Shown here: positions 25,190 through 34,525 of the stretch, in pieces
Layout of the letters: the number at the start of each line of letters is the position of its first letter
Numbering within the stretch: position 1 is the stretch's first letter
Assembly: GCA_903909435.1 (NCBI GenBank)
Contig: CAIVVT010000241.1
Coordinates: 1 to 64,000, forward strand
DNA length: 64,000 nt
Source: an uncultured Acidobacteriia bacterium
GTDB lineage: Bacteria > Acidobacteriota > Terriglobia > Bryobacterales > Bryobacteraceae
Direction of reading: 5' to 3'
Notes under the pieces: generated by a model
What the model saw: the letters and a program-made list of their open reading frames with translations, nothing else
The model's database searches: none
What the model was told of the DNA's origin: nothing
Made by a program: the position numbers and the translations under genes

Positions 25190-26659
25190 TCAGTTTCCGG
25201 ACGATCTGCGCTTCACTGGAATGTCCAGCCGCTTGATTTTCTGGTTGAGGGTCGAGAGTGGGATCTTCAACTGGGTCGCGGCTTCCGTCTGCGAGTAGCC
25301 GCACTCTTCCAGCGCTTCGATGATGATCTTGCGCTCGTAGTCGGCGACCGTCTCGAACAGCGAGGCTCCGGCGGGAAGTTTGCCGTCTGGCCCCGGTGCG
25401 GTACGGACCCCCGTGGAGTGCAGCACCTGCTCCGGCAGCACGCTTGCAGGCACCTCTTCGCTGGTAGCCAGCACCACGGCGCGCTCGATTGCGTTTTCCA
25501 GTTCGCGGACGTTCCCCGGCCAGGTGTAGTCCATTAGGATGTGCGTCGCCTCGGGCTCGAAGTGCAGCTGCGAACGACCGTCCGCGGCCAGATACTTCTC
25601 GTTTTCGCGGCAGTACACGTCGAAGAAATGCTCAACCAGCCGCGGCACGTCCTCCTTGCGGTCCCGCAGCGGCGGCAGGGGGATGTTGATCACGTTCAGC
25701 CGGTAGTAAAGGTCCTGGCGGAATCTGCCGTCATCCACCATGCGCGACAAGTCGGCGTTGGTGGCGGCGATGACGCGGACATCCACCCGGATCACGTCGG
25801 CCGATCCGACCGGCATGAATTCGCGCTCCTGCAAAACTCGCAGCAGCTTCACTTGCATGTCGGCCGAGAGGGTGCCGATCTCGTCGAAGAAAATCGTCCC
25901 GCGGTTCGCGGTTTCGAAGTAGCCTTTGCGATTGGCCACCGCTCCGGTGAAGGCGCCCTTGACGTGCCCGAACAGCGTGCTCTCCAGCAGATCGGGCGGC
26001 AGGGAACCGGAGTTGACGCCGACGAAAGGCCGGTCGGCACGAGGCGAGTTGGCGTGGATCGCCTTGGCGATCAACTCCTTGCCGGTGCCAGTTTCGCCGG
26101 TGATCAGGATGTTCGATTTCGAAGGCGCAACCTGGCTGACCAGATCCAACACGCGCTGCATCCGCTCGGACTTGCCGACGATGTTTGGAAATGCGTAGCG
26201 CTGTTTCAACGCCCGGCGCAGTTCGCGATTTTCCCGCTCCAGACGGGCACCAGCGATCTGGCGGTCGATCTCGATCACCAGCTTGTCGTTGTCCCACGGC
26301 TTCGGGATGAAGTCGTTGGCGCCGGCCTTGAGGGCCTGCACGGCTACGTCGATGGATCCATAGGCCGTGATCAGGAACACCGGGGTTTCGATGTCTCGCG
26401 CTCGAATGTCGGCCAGCAAGTCCAGACCCGAGCGGTCCGGCATCATCAGATCGAGCAGGATCAGGTCATAGATCCCGCTCTCCAGTTTGCGCAAACCGTC
26501 CATCGCGCAGTCCGCCAGATGGACGGTGTATCCTTCCAGATCGAGCAGCGTTTCCAGGCTCTCCCGGATGTCGGCTTCGTCGTCGATGACGAGAATCCGC
26601 CCCCGGGTCGGCTTGTCGGCAGCCGCCACTCCATGAAACTCTACGGGTTGCTCAGGCAT
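25190..26659 (-). CDS. Sigma-54-dependent response regulator, NtrC family
   Basis: 489 aa. Receiver domain (20-140) with phosphoacceptor D70 (LILLDLMMP), acidic pocket VIDDEAD and conserved K120 (FIPKPW). AAA+ domain (160-395) with Walker A GETGTGKE (188-195), the sigma-54 contact GAFTGA (235-240) and Walker B TIFFDEIG. The Fis-type helix-turn-helix is near the end (YSQTEAATQLKIPLSTLNQKI). It activates sigma-54 promoters when phosphorylated. The gene overlaps the upstream histidine kinase by 8 bp, so the two form a cognate pair. Target genes are not evident; I found no -24/-12 promoter in this window. Confidence 0.93.
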   Translation of the reverse strand: MPEQPVEFHGVAAADKPTRGRILVIDDEADIRESLETLLDLEGYTVHLADCAMDGLRKLESGIYDLILLDLMMPDRSGLDLLADIRARDIETPVFLITAYGSIDVAVQALKAGANDFIPKPWDNDKLVIEIDRQIAGARLERENRELRRALKQRYAFPNIVGKSERMQRVLDLVSQVAPSKSNILITGETGTGKELIAKAIHANSPRADRPFVGVNSGSLPPDLLESTLFGHVKGAFTGAVANRKGYFETANRGTIFFDEIGTLSADMQVKLLRVLQEREFMPVGSADVIRVDVRVIAATNADLSRMVDDGRFRQDLYYRLNVINIPLPPLRDRKEDVPRLVEHFFDVYCRENEKYLAADGRSQLHFEPEATHILMDYTWPGNVRELENAIERAVVLATSEEVPASVLPEQVLHSTGVRTAPGPDGKLPAGASLFETVADYERKIIIEALEECGYSQTEAATQLKIPLSTLNQKIKRLDIPVKRRSSGN

Positions 26660-29654
26660 TCACTGTCTTCCTGACGGCGGGAAACTCCAGGCGGAATACG
26701 GTTCCTTCTCCGGGCTTCGATTCTACCTCGATTACACCACCGTGCTCTTCCACGATGCCATAGCTGACGGAGAGCCCGAGCCCTGTGCCTTTGCGGGCGC
26801 CCTTAGTGGTGAAGAAGGGATCGAAGATACGAGCCAAGTTTTCGCGGGGAATGCCCGGTCCGCTGTCCATCACCTGTACCTGCACGCCGACGGCGTCGGG
26901 CCTGGTCCTGACCTTCAGCGCACCCCCCGATTCCATGGCGTCACGGGCATTGATGAACAGGTTCAGGAACACCTGCTGCAGCTTGCCGGCGTTGCCGCGA
27001 ATCAAGGGTAGCGTGTCTTCGAGGTCCGTCTCCACGATAATCTGAGCCTTCTGGAACTGGTGCTCCAGCAGCGTCAGTGTCTCGCGCACCACCCGGTTCA
27101 AATCGATATCTTCAAAGGCGGTTGACGATGTGCGCGAGAAGTTCAGCAGGGAGTTGACGATCTCGCTGGCTCGGAAAGTCTGCCGCGCAATCTTGTCGAG
27201 CAGTTTCGACTTCTGTTCGTCGCCCGCCACCTGTTTGGCCAGCATCTGGGCGTACGTGGAGATCACCGCCAGCGGCGTGTTGACTTCGTGCGCCACGCCC
27301 GCCGCCAGCAATCCGATCGAGGACAGCTTGTCTGCCTGAACGAGTTTGCGTTCTAGCTCTTCCCGCTCCGTGATGTCATCGAGAATCACCAACCGTCCGA
27401 TGCAGGAGCCGTCCCGGGCGACCAACGGAGCGATCGCCACGTTCACCGTTACGGTCCTTCGCGATTCCTCGCGCGGGACCGGGGCATCCTCCTCGGGAAT
27501 GACCTGGACGACAGCGCCGGGTGCGCCGTTCCCGTTCCCATTGGCAGCCAGTGAGTGCGCCGCCTCACCGTTTCGCCCAGCCTGAACGGCATCCAGTGGC
27601 CGCAGCGGAATCTTGTAAAGCTGATGAACCTCCAGGCTGCCTTGCAGCACTTCGAAGTGGCTCGCCAGTTCAACCGGGAAGAGCTCCGAAAGCGGCCGTC
27701 CCAACGCGTCGTGGCGGGGGATTCCGGTCAGCCGCTCCATCTGCGAATTCCAGCTCTCCACGCGATCGTTCAATCCCGCCGCCAGCACGCCGACGTTGAT
27801 GGATTCGACGATGTTCTCGCTGAACTCCTTCAGCCGCTCGTACTGCTGCATCTTGTCGGCCAGGGAGCGGTACAGCCCTGCGTTTTCAACCGCCATGCCC
27901 ACGTAGCCTGAGAGCGTGGAAAGCAGGTCGATATCGTCGCTCGACAGGAAGTCGCCGGCCGCCGTGCGGCTCAAACCGAACCAAGCCAGCGTGCGACCAC
28001 GGTAGGTGCAGGGGATGTAATAAGTCAGGTCGAGCCTCGCGATCGTTGCTCGAACACTGGTGGACTTGTCCCGCGCGCCCGCGCCGAGCGTACGCCCCGT
28101 CCTTTCGAAGAACAGGTAGGGGGTGGTCGGCGTCAGTTCCAGGAAGCTCAGGTCCAGGGCTTCGTCCGGCAGTTCGCCCGCGCCCTGCGAGGTGTAAAGG
28201 CTATGCAGCGTGAACCCGTTCGGGTTCGACTCGCTGGCCAGAAAGAAGGCCACCTGGCGTATCGATAGGGTGTCGATCAACCGCTCGCCCACGCTGGCCA
28301 AAGTCCTGTCCAGGTCCATCTCCGTGCTCAACTCCCGGGCAAAACCGATCAGGGTCTGGCGGTAGTCCCAACGGTCTTTGTAGAACACGTACCGGTCGAA
28401 GCGTTTTTGGATATAGCCGCGCAAGGGTTCGAAACTGAACGCAGCCACCAACACCAGCATGATCACTGTGGTCGGGCCGAGGCCGTCGCCGCGTTGCACC
28501 AGGGTATAGACCAACATGCTCACCGCGCCAAGCACGGCCAGCGTGGAGAGCATGTACACATACCCCTGCTGGAATATGATGTCCACGTCCATCAGCCGGT
28601 AACGCAGGATCGCGTAGGCCCAGGTGACCGGGATCAGCGCCAGGAACAGCACGGCCAGGCGCATCTCCGGAGTCGGCACGATGCCGGCGACATAGGGTAT
28701 CGCGTAGAACACGGTGAACGGGCCCATACCGGCCAGCGTGCCGTTGCGCAGCCACTTGATCTGCTGGCGGATGATCGGGTCGTCTGCGCGCCGGTAACTG
28801 AGATGCAAAAGCACGGCACCTACGCAGTACGAAATGCAGTACACCAGCAGCCAGACCTTATCCAGCAACCAGCGCAGCATCACTTCCGACAACGCCGTGC
28901 GCACCACGCCGGAAGTCACGCCGAGGAGCAGCGCAATTAACGACAGGGCAGGGAGGTAAACCGAAATCGCCTTCCAGCGGGTCCAGCCGGGACGAGGCTC
29001 GGGGAACGTGAGACAGAAATGCAGGAACAGCGCCGCCGCGAACATGGCCGCCGCGAAATTGCCAAGATAGATCCCGGTGTCGAAACTGTTCAGTTTGCCG
29101 GTGAAGTGAAACGTGTGCAGGACAAAACTAGAGAGGCAAATCAGGTAAAAGTGCAGCGAATGGGCCGCTCTGTTACGCCGGATGAACAGGAATAGTCCGA
29201 TGATCAAATACGCGGCGCCGACAGCGTATTGATACAGCAAGGCCTGGTCGGCGCTGGTGTCCGAAACGATCACCTGGGCCGTGATTTCCACGCCGTTGCG
29301 ATTGAGAACGTACTCCGCCTTGCCCCAAGCGCCCACCGATTTAAGAACCTGGGGGACGTCAGTAGCCTGACGGACGGGCACCCCCGACTTGTTGAACCGG
29401 CCACCAATCCGGAGCAGTTCGTCTCCCAGGCGAATTCCGGCCTGATCGGCAGGGCCCGCCTGCTCGACGTTCATGGCAATCACGCTGATGGATTTGTCGG
29501 GAGAGGAAGCGTCCAGGTGGTCTGTCCAGGTCACTCCGTCGTCGGGCAGTCGGAACAGGTCCTGTTGCTGGTAATTGATGACGGCGCAAACAACCAGAGT
29601 CGCGGTCAGTACGACCAACAGCGCGCTACCGATTTGGGCCTTCAAGTCCGACAT
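26652..29654 (-). CDS. Membrane sensor histidine kinase with PDZ, multi-TM, GAF and PAS domains
   Basis: 1000 aa. One TM helix (ALLVVLTATLVVCAVINY, 12-29), then an extracytoplasmic PDZ-like domain (50-130: AGPADQAGIRLGDELLRIGG). About seven to eight TM helices follow (140-380), then a GAF domain (410-600) and a PAS domain (610-770) holding an Ala/Gly-rich insertion near 690. The HisKA phosphorylation site is H in GVAHEVNTPLAVI (about 787), and the HATPase has NLFINARDAM, DSGPGIP and TGLGLSVSYGIVEEHGG. PDZ domains in sensors usually read peptides or protein termini, so an envelope cue is inferred. A 16-bp inverted repeat lies just upstream. It is the partner of the overlapping NtrC-type regulator. 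Confidence 0.9.
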   Translation of the reverse strand: MSDLKAQIGSALLVVLTATLVVCAVINYQQQDLFRLPDDGVTWTDHLDASSPDKSISVIAMNVEQAGPADQAGIRLGDELLRIGGRFNKSGVPVRQATDVPQVLKSVGAWGKAEYVLNRNGVEITAQVIVSDTSADQALLYQYAVGAAYLIIGLFLFIRRNRAAHSLHFYLICLSSFVLHTFHFTGKLNSFDTGIYLGNFAAAMFAAALFLHFCLTFPEPRPGWTRWKAISVYLPALSLIALLLGVTSGVVRTALSEVMLRWLLDKVWLLVYCISYCVGAVLLHLSYRRADDPIIRQQIKWLRNGTLAGMGPFTVFYAIPYVAGIVPTPEMRLAVLFLALIPVTWAYAILRYRLMDVDIIFQQGYVYMLSTLAVLGAVSMLVYTLVQRGDGLGPTTVIMLVLVAAFSFEPLRGYIQKRFDRYVFYKDRWDYRQTLIGFARELSTEMDLDRTLASVGERLIDTLSIRQVAFFLASESNPNGFTLHSLYTSQGAGELPDEALDLSFLELTPTTPYLFFERTGRTLGAGARDKSTSVRATIARLDLTYYIPCTYRGRTLAWFGLSRTAAGDFLSSDDIDLLSTLSGYVGMAVENAGLYRSLADKMQQYERLKEFSENIVESINVGVLAAGLNDRVESWNSQMERLTGIPRHDALGRPLSELFPVELASHFEVLQGSLEVHQLYKIPLRPLDAVQAGRNGEAAHSLAANGNGNGAPGAVVQVIPEEDAPVPREESRRTVTVNVAIAPLVARDGSCIGRLVILDDITEREELERKLVQADKLSSIGLLAAGVAHEVNTPLAVISTYAQMLAKQVAGDEQKSKLLDKIARQTFRASEIVNSLLNFSRTSSTAFEDIDLNRVVRETLTLLEHQFQKAQIIVETDLEDTLPLIRGNAGKLQQVFLNLFINARDAMESGGALKVRTRPDAVGVQVQVMDSGPGIPRENLARIFDPFFTTKGARKGTGLGLSVSYGIVEEHGGVIEVESKPGEGTVFRLEFPAVRKTVNA

Positions 29655-29681
29655 GCCAGGCTGGATCTCTCACTAATGGAA

Positions 29682-29697
29682 AGGGGTATACACCCCT
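29682..29697. promoter_or_regulatory. 16-bp inverted repeat AGGGGTATACACCCCT upstream of the kinase gene
   Basis: AGGGGT and ACCCCT flank ATAC, 28 bp upstream of the kinase start codon. The symmetry and position fit an operator, possibly autoregulatory. The remaining 29.70-29.90 kb intergenic DNA holds no gene I can support. Confidence 0.4.
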
Positions 29698-29899
29698 CCC
29701 TGCCATTCAGCTTAGCAAGCTGGATACCAAACCTTTGCGGTTATCCAAACCACGTTTCTAAAGGGGTTCCCATGCGCCGGGAGACCTCGTCGTGGTGAGT
29801 ATGCCGATTCTTGTAGTATTTGGCTACTGAATTCGGGAGTTTTCCTCTGGGAATCCTCGTGGACAGCGTCGCGTTTGCCCTCTGGTCGCGCCGGTCGGA

Positions 29900-30745
29900 T
29901 CAGGAATCCCGCAGACGCTTGAGCAGCTCAACCGCGTTCTTCAGGGTCAATGCGTGCGGCTCGTCGCCATGCACGCCCGACTCCACGTTGATGGTGCCCA
30001 CGAAGCCGCTATCCCGGACCGTGCGCACGAACTTCGCGATGTTCACCGCACCGGAGCCCAATGGTCGCTCGGTTCCGAGCGCGCCCGGGGTCGCGGGATT
30101 GGGCCAGTCGCCGTCCTTGCCGTGGATCGAAACGACGTGCGGAGCCAGCAGTTTGTAAGCCGCAACCGGCTCGCCGCTGCCGTACAGAACCATGTTTGCC
30201 GGATCGAAGTTGATCTTCACGTTCGAGCGGTTCACGTCGCGGAAGAACTGCAAAAGCAACTCCGCCGGCTCCTGCCCGGTTTCCAGGCTGAACGTCATCC
30301 CGAGGCTGGCGGCATAGTCCGCGATCCGCCGCACCACGTCGCGCACGGCCAGATAGTCCGGGTCGCCGCGGTCTTCGGGCACGAATCCGACGTGACAGCC
30401 GAAGCTCCCGACTCCAAGGGCAGCGCCAAAATCGATCACCTCGCGGGTGCGCAGTTCGCGCGCGGCGCGCGTTGCCCGCGGCATGAAGCCGACCGTCCGG
30501 ACGACTGTCGGAATGTCGTCATAGCGCTCGCCTTCATATGCGGCGAACACTGTCGCGACGCCAAGCCCGGACTCAGCCAGCGCTTTGCGATAAGCCTCCG
30601 CCAATTGCGGCGACAACTTGCGCTCTCCGGTCACCGCGAGCTGGCAGGCCTCGACGCCCAGATCCAGTATCTCGGCGACGGTCGCCACGGCCTCGTCGCT
30701 GATCCAATAGAACACGCCGACCGTCAGGTCTCTTAGAACTTGCAT
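29900..30745 (-). CDS. Sugar phosphate isomerase/epimerase (xylose-isomerase-like TIM barrel)
   Basis: 281 aa AP-endonuclease-2/xylose-isomerase-like barrel. The usual metal ligands are present in order: Glu in TFSLETGQEP, Asp in KINFDPANMV, His in VSIHGKDGD and Glu in INVESGVHGDEP. Family members isomerise or epimerise sugars, inosose or hydroxypyruvate; the exact substrate is open. Its start overlaps the end of the Gfo/Idh oxidoreductase gene by 13 bp, a combination typical of inositol or keto-sugar pathways. Cytoplasmic, no signal peptide. Confidence 0.85.
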   Translation of the reverse strand: MQVLRDLTVGVFYWISDEAVATVAEILDLGVEACQLAVTGERKLSPQLAEAYRKALAESGLGVATVFAAYEGERYDDIPTVVRTVGFMPRATRAARELRTREVIDFGAALGVGSFGCHVGFVPEDRGDPDYLAVRDVVRRIADYAASLGMTFSLETGQEPAELLLQFFRDVNRSNVKINFDPANMVLYGSGEPVAAYKLLAPHVVSIHGKDGDWPNPATPGALGTERPLGSGAVNIAKFVRTVRDSGFVGTINVESGVHGDEPHALTLKNAVELLKRLRDS

Positions 30746-31749
30746 GACAGAACCTCTCCTTTGCGGGCTCGCGATTCCTGGGCCAGTCTGGTCAGCCGCA
30801 CGGCCGCCGCGGAACTTTCAGGCGTGCACCGCGCCGGCTTGGTATTCGTCCGGCAGCACTCGGCGAAGTACGCGATTTCCGCCTGGTAGCCGTCGATATC
30901 CGCCTGCGGTTCGAGCGATTCCGAGCCGTCGGCGGAGTGGAACTTGGGCGGGCGGCCGGCCGAACTGAAATCGAGCGTCCCGTTCTCGCCCGATACGGTG
31001 TACTCCATCGAGAACGGGTATGACTTCGGATGGTGCCAGCCGCCGCTCACGGTCACGCTGGCGATGTCGGGATAGTGCAGTTGCGCGGTCAGTACGTCCA
31101 GCCCCCGGCTGAGCTCTTCAACGCCCCAGGCCGAGATCGCTTGCGGAGCGCCGAAGGCGGCCAAAACCATGTCGAAATCGTGGATCAGCAGGTCGAAAAC
31201 GCCGCCGCCGCTCTGTGTCCGGTCACCCATCCACAGGGACCACGCAGGAGCCGCGCAGCGCCGCCGGAAAAGCGCGCTATGTACCGGTCCCAGACGCCCG
31301 GAGGAGACTCCGTCGAGCAGCGGCTGGTAAGCCGGGAAGAAGCGCAGCACATGCGCCGACATCAGGACCCGGCCGACCTTGTCCGCCGCCTCGATCAGGC
31401 GGTCGCACTCGGCCCCGTCCAACCCCATGGGCTTCTCCACCAAAACGTGTTTGCCCGCCGCGAGTGCGGCCAGAGCGACGGGTGCATGCAACCGAGTTGG
31501 CAAGCACAGGTCCACGGCGTCTACGTCGGCGTTCCGAACGCACTCGAAGGCATCCGAGTACTTGCCGGCTGAAGAGAAATCAAACGTCTCGCCGCTCACG
31601 TCCAGATTGCCCTGAATCCCGGACAGATCTCCCGACAGCGCCTTGGGATCGTCCGAGGAGACGGCGCCAATCTCGACACCGGGAGTACTTCGCCAACCCT
31701 TCAAATGGGTCAACCCCATAAAACCGAGGCCAACAACAGCAACTTTCAT
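30733..31749 (-). CDS. Gfo/Idh/MocA family oxidoreductase
   Basis: 338 aa, cytoplasmic. The Rossmann fold starts at residue 1 (MKVAVVGLGFMGLTHLKGW), with the family EKP motif in GKHVLVEKPMGLDGAECD and the central helix 'FDLLIHDFDMVLAAFGAPQ' that carries the active-site Asp/His. Likely an NAD(P)-dependent sugar or cyclitol dehydrogenase. It is translationally coupled to the downstream isomerase/epimerase (13-bp overlap), which suggests consecutive steps on the same substrate. Unlike the 19.9-kb homologue it has no Tat signal. Confidence 0.88.
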   Translation of the reverse strand: MKVAVVGLGFMGLTHLKGWRSTPGVEIGAVSSDDPKALSGDLSGIQGNLDVSGETFDFSSAGKYSDAFECVRNADVDAVDLCLPTRLHAPVALAALAAGKHVLVEKPMGLDGAECDRLIEAADKVGRVLMSAHVLRFFPAYQPLLDGVSSGRLGPVHSALFRRRCAAPAWSLWMGDRTQSGGGVFDLLIHDFDMVLAAFGAPQAISAWGVEELSRGLDVLTAQLHYPDIASVTVSGGWHHPKSYPFSMEYTVSGENGTLDFSSAGRPPKFHSADGSESLEPQADIDGYQAEIAYFAECCRTNTKPARCTPESSAAAVRLTRLAQESRARKGEVLSCKF

Positions 31750-31967
31750 GACAGTCGCTATCGTAGCAATCCCGGACGCCCGGTGGGCTCGCTCCGCTCG
31801 TGGGTGCGTGCTCTTCCGGTCCCCTAAGCCGGCATCAGAGTTTCAGATTGGGGCTGAACAAGTGGCGCGGGTGAATCATCGCCCCTTATTCGCTGACAGT
31901 CTTTTCGGATGGAGTTCCAAGCCGGCCACCGGGCTATATTTTTTAGTTAAGCTGAAACCAAGTCATC

Positions 31968-33077
31968 ATGAGCGCTTTTCCCCAATCCGCGACTTCGCCG
32001 ACTTTTCTCGCCGATCTCGATCCAAATCCGCTCGTGATTCTTGGTCAGGATCGCCGAATCCTATACGCCAACCCCGCAGCTCAAGCCTTGAATGCGCCCA
32101 AAAATGGCGGTCGCATGGAAGGACTCAAACTTGGAGAGGTTCTGCGTTGCATTCATAGCCAGGAGCTCGAAGGCTGTGGGGATACGCCGGCGTGCCTTTA
32201 TTGTGGCGCCAACCTATCCATTCGGCTCGGGCTGGAGCAAGGGGCCCCCAGCACATCGGAATGCCGCATTACGGCAACTACGGCTGGCGGCGAGTGCAGC
32301 CTTGAGTACAGCATTCAAAGCCGGCCGGTGGAATGGAATGGCGAGCCGGCGGTCTTTTGCGCGCTAAACGACATCAGCCACGAGAAGCGGCGCAGGGTGC
32401 TCGAGAGGATCTTCTTCCATGACATCCTGAACACTGCCGGGTCGGTCAAGGGGCTCTCCGAAATCCTGCTCATGGAGCGGCAGGACATGGAAAGCGCCGA
32501 ACTGGCCGAACTGTTAAAGATGATGCGCGACAGCTGTGACGTCATGCTGGACGAGATTCGCAACCAGCAAGTGCTGCTCGCCGCCGAGACCGGTCAACTC
32601 GCCACGCGATGGAAGCAAGTCGCGGTTGCGGAGTGCATGGCTGAGGCGGCCATGGTGGCCTCGCATTGGCCCGTCGCAGCCGCGAAGCAAATTGTCCCCT
32701 CCTACCCGTCCGAGCACGCGACATTTCTCACCGATCCTACCCTCGTTGGGCGGGTCTTGATGAACCTATTGAAGAACGCGCTTGAGGCGTTGTCCGCTGG
32801 CGAAGAAGTGCGCATCGGTGGCAGGTTGGTGGACGATCACGTCGAGTTCTCCGTCTGGAACCCGGGAGTCATCCCGGCGGCGACACGCCTACAGATCTTC
32901 CAGCGCTCGTTTTCGACGAAGGGGGCCGGACGGGGAACGGGCACGTACTCCGTCCGGCTGCTCACCGAAAGCTACCTGCAGGGCAAGGTCTCGTTCACCT
33001 CCAGCCAGCGGGACGGGACGACATTCACTGTGCGCCTCCCCTTGCGGCCGAAAGCCCGCCTGACCATCGCCGAGTAG
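31968..33077 (+). CDS. Orphan PAS sensor histidine kinase with cysteine cluster
   Basis: 369 aa, no membrane segment, so a soluble kinase. The PAS domain (12-140) contains LRCIHSQELEGCGD followed by CLYCG, a C-x9-C-x-G-type plus C-x2-C set that recurs in a subset of PAS kinases and could bind metal or sense redox. The phosphorylation site is likely H in IFFHDILNTAGS (about 146), followed by a two-helix dimerisation region. The HATPase has NLLKNALEAL (N box) and a reduced G box (STKGAGRGTGTYSVRLL). No response regulator is adjacent. AT-rich DNA (ATATTTTTTAGTTAA) just upstream probably carries its promoter. Confidence 0.83.
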   Translation: MSAFPQSATSPTFLADLDPNPLVILGQDRRILYANPAAQALNAPKNGGRMEGLKLGEVLRCIHSQELEGCGDTPACLYCGANLSIRLGLEQGAPSTSECRITATTAGGECSLEYSIQSRPVEWNGEPAVFCALNDISHEKRRRVLERIFFHDILNTAGSVKGLSEILLMERQDMESAELAELLKMMRDSCDVMLDEIRNQQVLLAAETGQLATRWKQVAVAECMAEAAMVASHWPVAAAKQIVPSYPSEHATFLTDPTLVGRVLMNLLKNALEALSAGEEVRIGGRLVDDHVEFSVWNPGVIPAATRLQIFQRSFSTKGAGRGTGTYSVRLLTESYLQGKVSFTSSQRDGTTFTVRLPLRPKARLTIAE

Positions 33078-33126
33078 CCCCCCACCCGTCGCGGGTTCGT
33101 CCTGGCGCCCTGCGGAGCGACGCCGA

Positions 33127-33151
33127 GTACGAGACTTGCCAAGCCTCGTAC
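33127..33151. terminator. Hairpin between convergent genes
   Basis: GTACGAG (33127-33133) pairs with CTCGTAC (33145-33151), with further inner pairing CTT/AAG. It lies 50 bp after the PAS kinase stop and 30 bp before the stop of the opposing isomerase gene. No T-run, so bidirectional terminator function is only likely. Confidence 0.5.
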
Positions 33152-33180
33152 CCCGTCGATGTTCAAACTGCGCTTGAGCT

Positions 33181-34230
33181 CTATTTCACTCCCAGAATGC
33201 GGCGATTGCGCGACGCGTCGCTGGCCGCGCCTGCGAAGTCGTCGAACGCTTTCGTCGGCACGTCGATCAGGTGCGACGCGATGAACGGAGCCCCTTCGGC
33301 GGCTCCCTGCGCGGAGTCCTTAAAGCAGCACTCCCACTCAAGCACCGCCCAGGACTTGTAGCCCGCTGCGGTCAGACGCGTGAAAACCTGTTTGAAATCG
33401 ACCTGTCCGTCGCCGAGGCTGCGGAAGCGGCCCGGACGCTCTTGCCAGCCCGAGAAACTGCCGTATACGCCGGCCTTGGCCGACGGACGGAACTCGGCGT
33501 CCTTCACGTGGAACGCCTTGATGCGGCTGCCGTAGACGTCGATGAAACCGACGTGGTCGAGGCACTGTAAGATGAAATGCGACGGATCGTACAGGATATT
33601 CACGCGCGGGTGGTTGCCTGTCGCTCCCAGGAAGCGTTCAAAGGTCACACCGTCGTGCAGATCCTCGCCGGGATGCAACTCGTAGGCGATATCCACGCCA
33701 AACTTGTCGGCGTAATCGAGCAGCGGCTTCCAGCGCTTGGCGAGTTCCTTGAACCCCTCCTCCACCAGTCCGCCGGGACGCTGCGGCCATGGATACATGA
33801 ATGGCCAAAGCAGGGCGCCGGAAAACGACGGCAGGGTTTTCAGACCGAGGTTCGCCGTAGCCTTGATGGCGAGTTTCATCTGGTTGACGGCCCACGCGGT
33901 GCGGGCCTTGGGGTCGCCGCGGACTTCCGGCGCGGCAAAGGAATCGAACAGGTCGTCATAGGCCGGGTGTACCGCGACGAGCTGCCCCATCAGGTGCGAT
34001 GCCAGTTCCGTGATCTCGAGGCCGTTGGTCTGACCCTTCAAGTCGTGGCAATAGGTCTTCGACGAGGCGGCCTTTTCGAGGTCGATCAGGCGGGCGTCCC
34101 ATGCCGGGATCTGCGTGCCGATGTAGCCCAGCGACTTCGCCCAGGCCGTGATGTTCGGCAGGTTATTGAAGGGGGCTTCGTCGCCCATGAACTGCGCGAG
34201 AAAAATAGCCGGTCCTTTAATTTGAGCCAT
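33181..34230 (-). CDS. Sugar phosphate isomerase/epimerase
   Basis: 349 aa xylose-isomerase-like TIM barrel. Metal-site residues appear in order: Glu in IAYELHPGEDLHDG, Asp/His in NILYDPSHF, His in AFHVKDAEF and Glu in AVLEWECCF. It opens with AIFLAQFMGDEAPFNNLP and is longer than the 29.9-kb homologue, matching a subfamily of about 350 aa common in Acidobacteria and Planctomycetes. No signal peptide. It is monocistronic as seen. Substrate unknown; a keto-sugar or inositol derivative is plausible. The 34231-34525 gap upstream holds its promoter region and no gene I can support. Confidence 0.86.
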   Translation of the reverse strand: MAQIKGPAIFLAQFMGDEAPFNNLPNITAWAKSLGYIGTQIPAWDARLIDLEKAASSKTYCHDLKGQTNGLEITELASHLMGQLVAVHPAYDDLFDSFAAPEVRGDPKARTAWAVNQMKLAIKATANLGLKTLPSFSGALLWPFMYPWPQRPGGLVEEGFKELAKRWKPLLDYADKFGVDIAYELHPGEDLHDGVTFERFLGATGNHPRVNILYDPSHFILQCLDHVGFIDVYGSRIKAFHVKDAEFRPSAKAGVYGSFSGWQERPGRFRSLGDGQVDFKQVFTRLTAAGYKSWAVLEWECCFKDSAQGAAEGAPFIASHLIDVPTKAFDDFAGAASDASRNRRILGVK

Positions 34231-34525
34231 GGTTTGCCTTTCGGAGGTTTGGAGAGATTCTTCAGCTTCCTCGATGAATCTATCGCTTCAGGGGGTCGGA
34301 ATGCAAAACGCGGAGCGTATGTTGACTATTCCCGACCTTTCGTTTGGGGTGCGGCAGAGGATCCGATTTGCCGGTCCAGAATTACTCCTGACGGTGACGC
34401 TGGCAGCCTACGCGCCGGTGCGGCGAGCGGGTCAATTCGCGTATCTGCGGGCGTCTTCCCGGGTTGAGGATCTACAATGACTTTGTTGACATGAGCGCCG
34501 AAAATCACGTGCGGAGACCTCTGTG

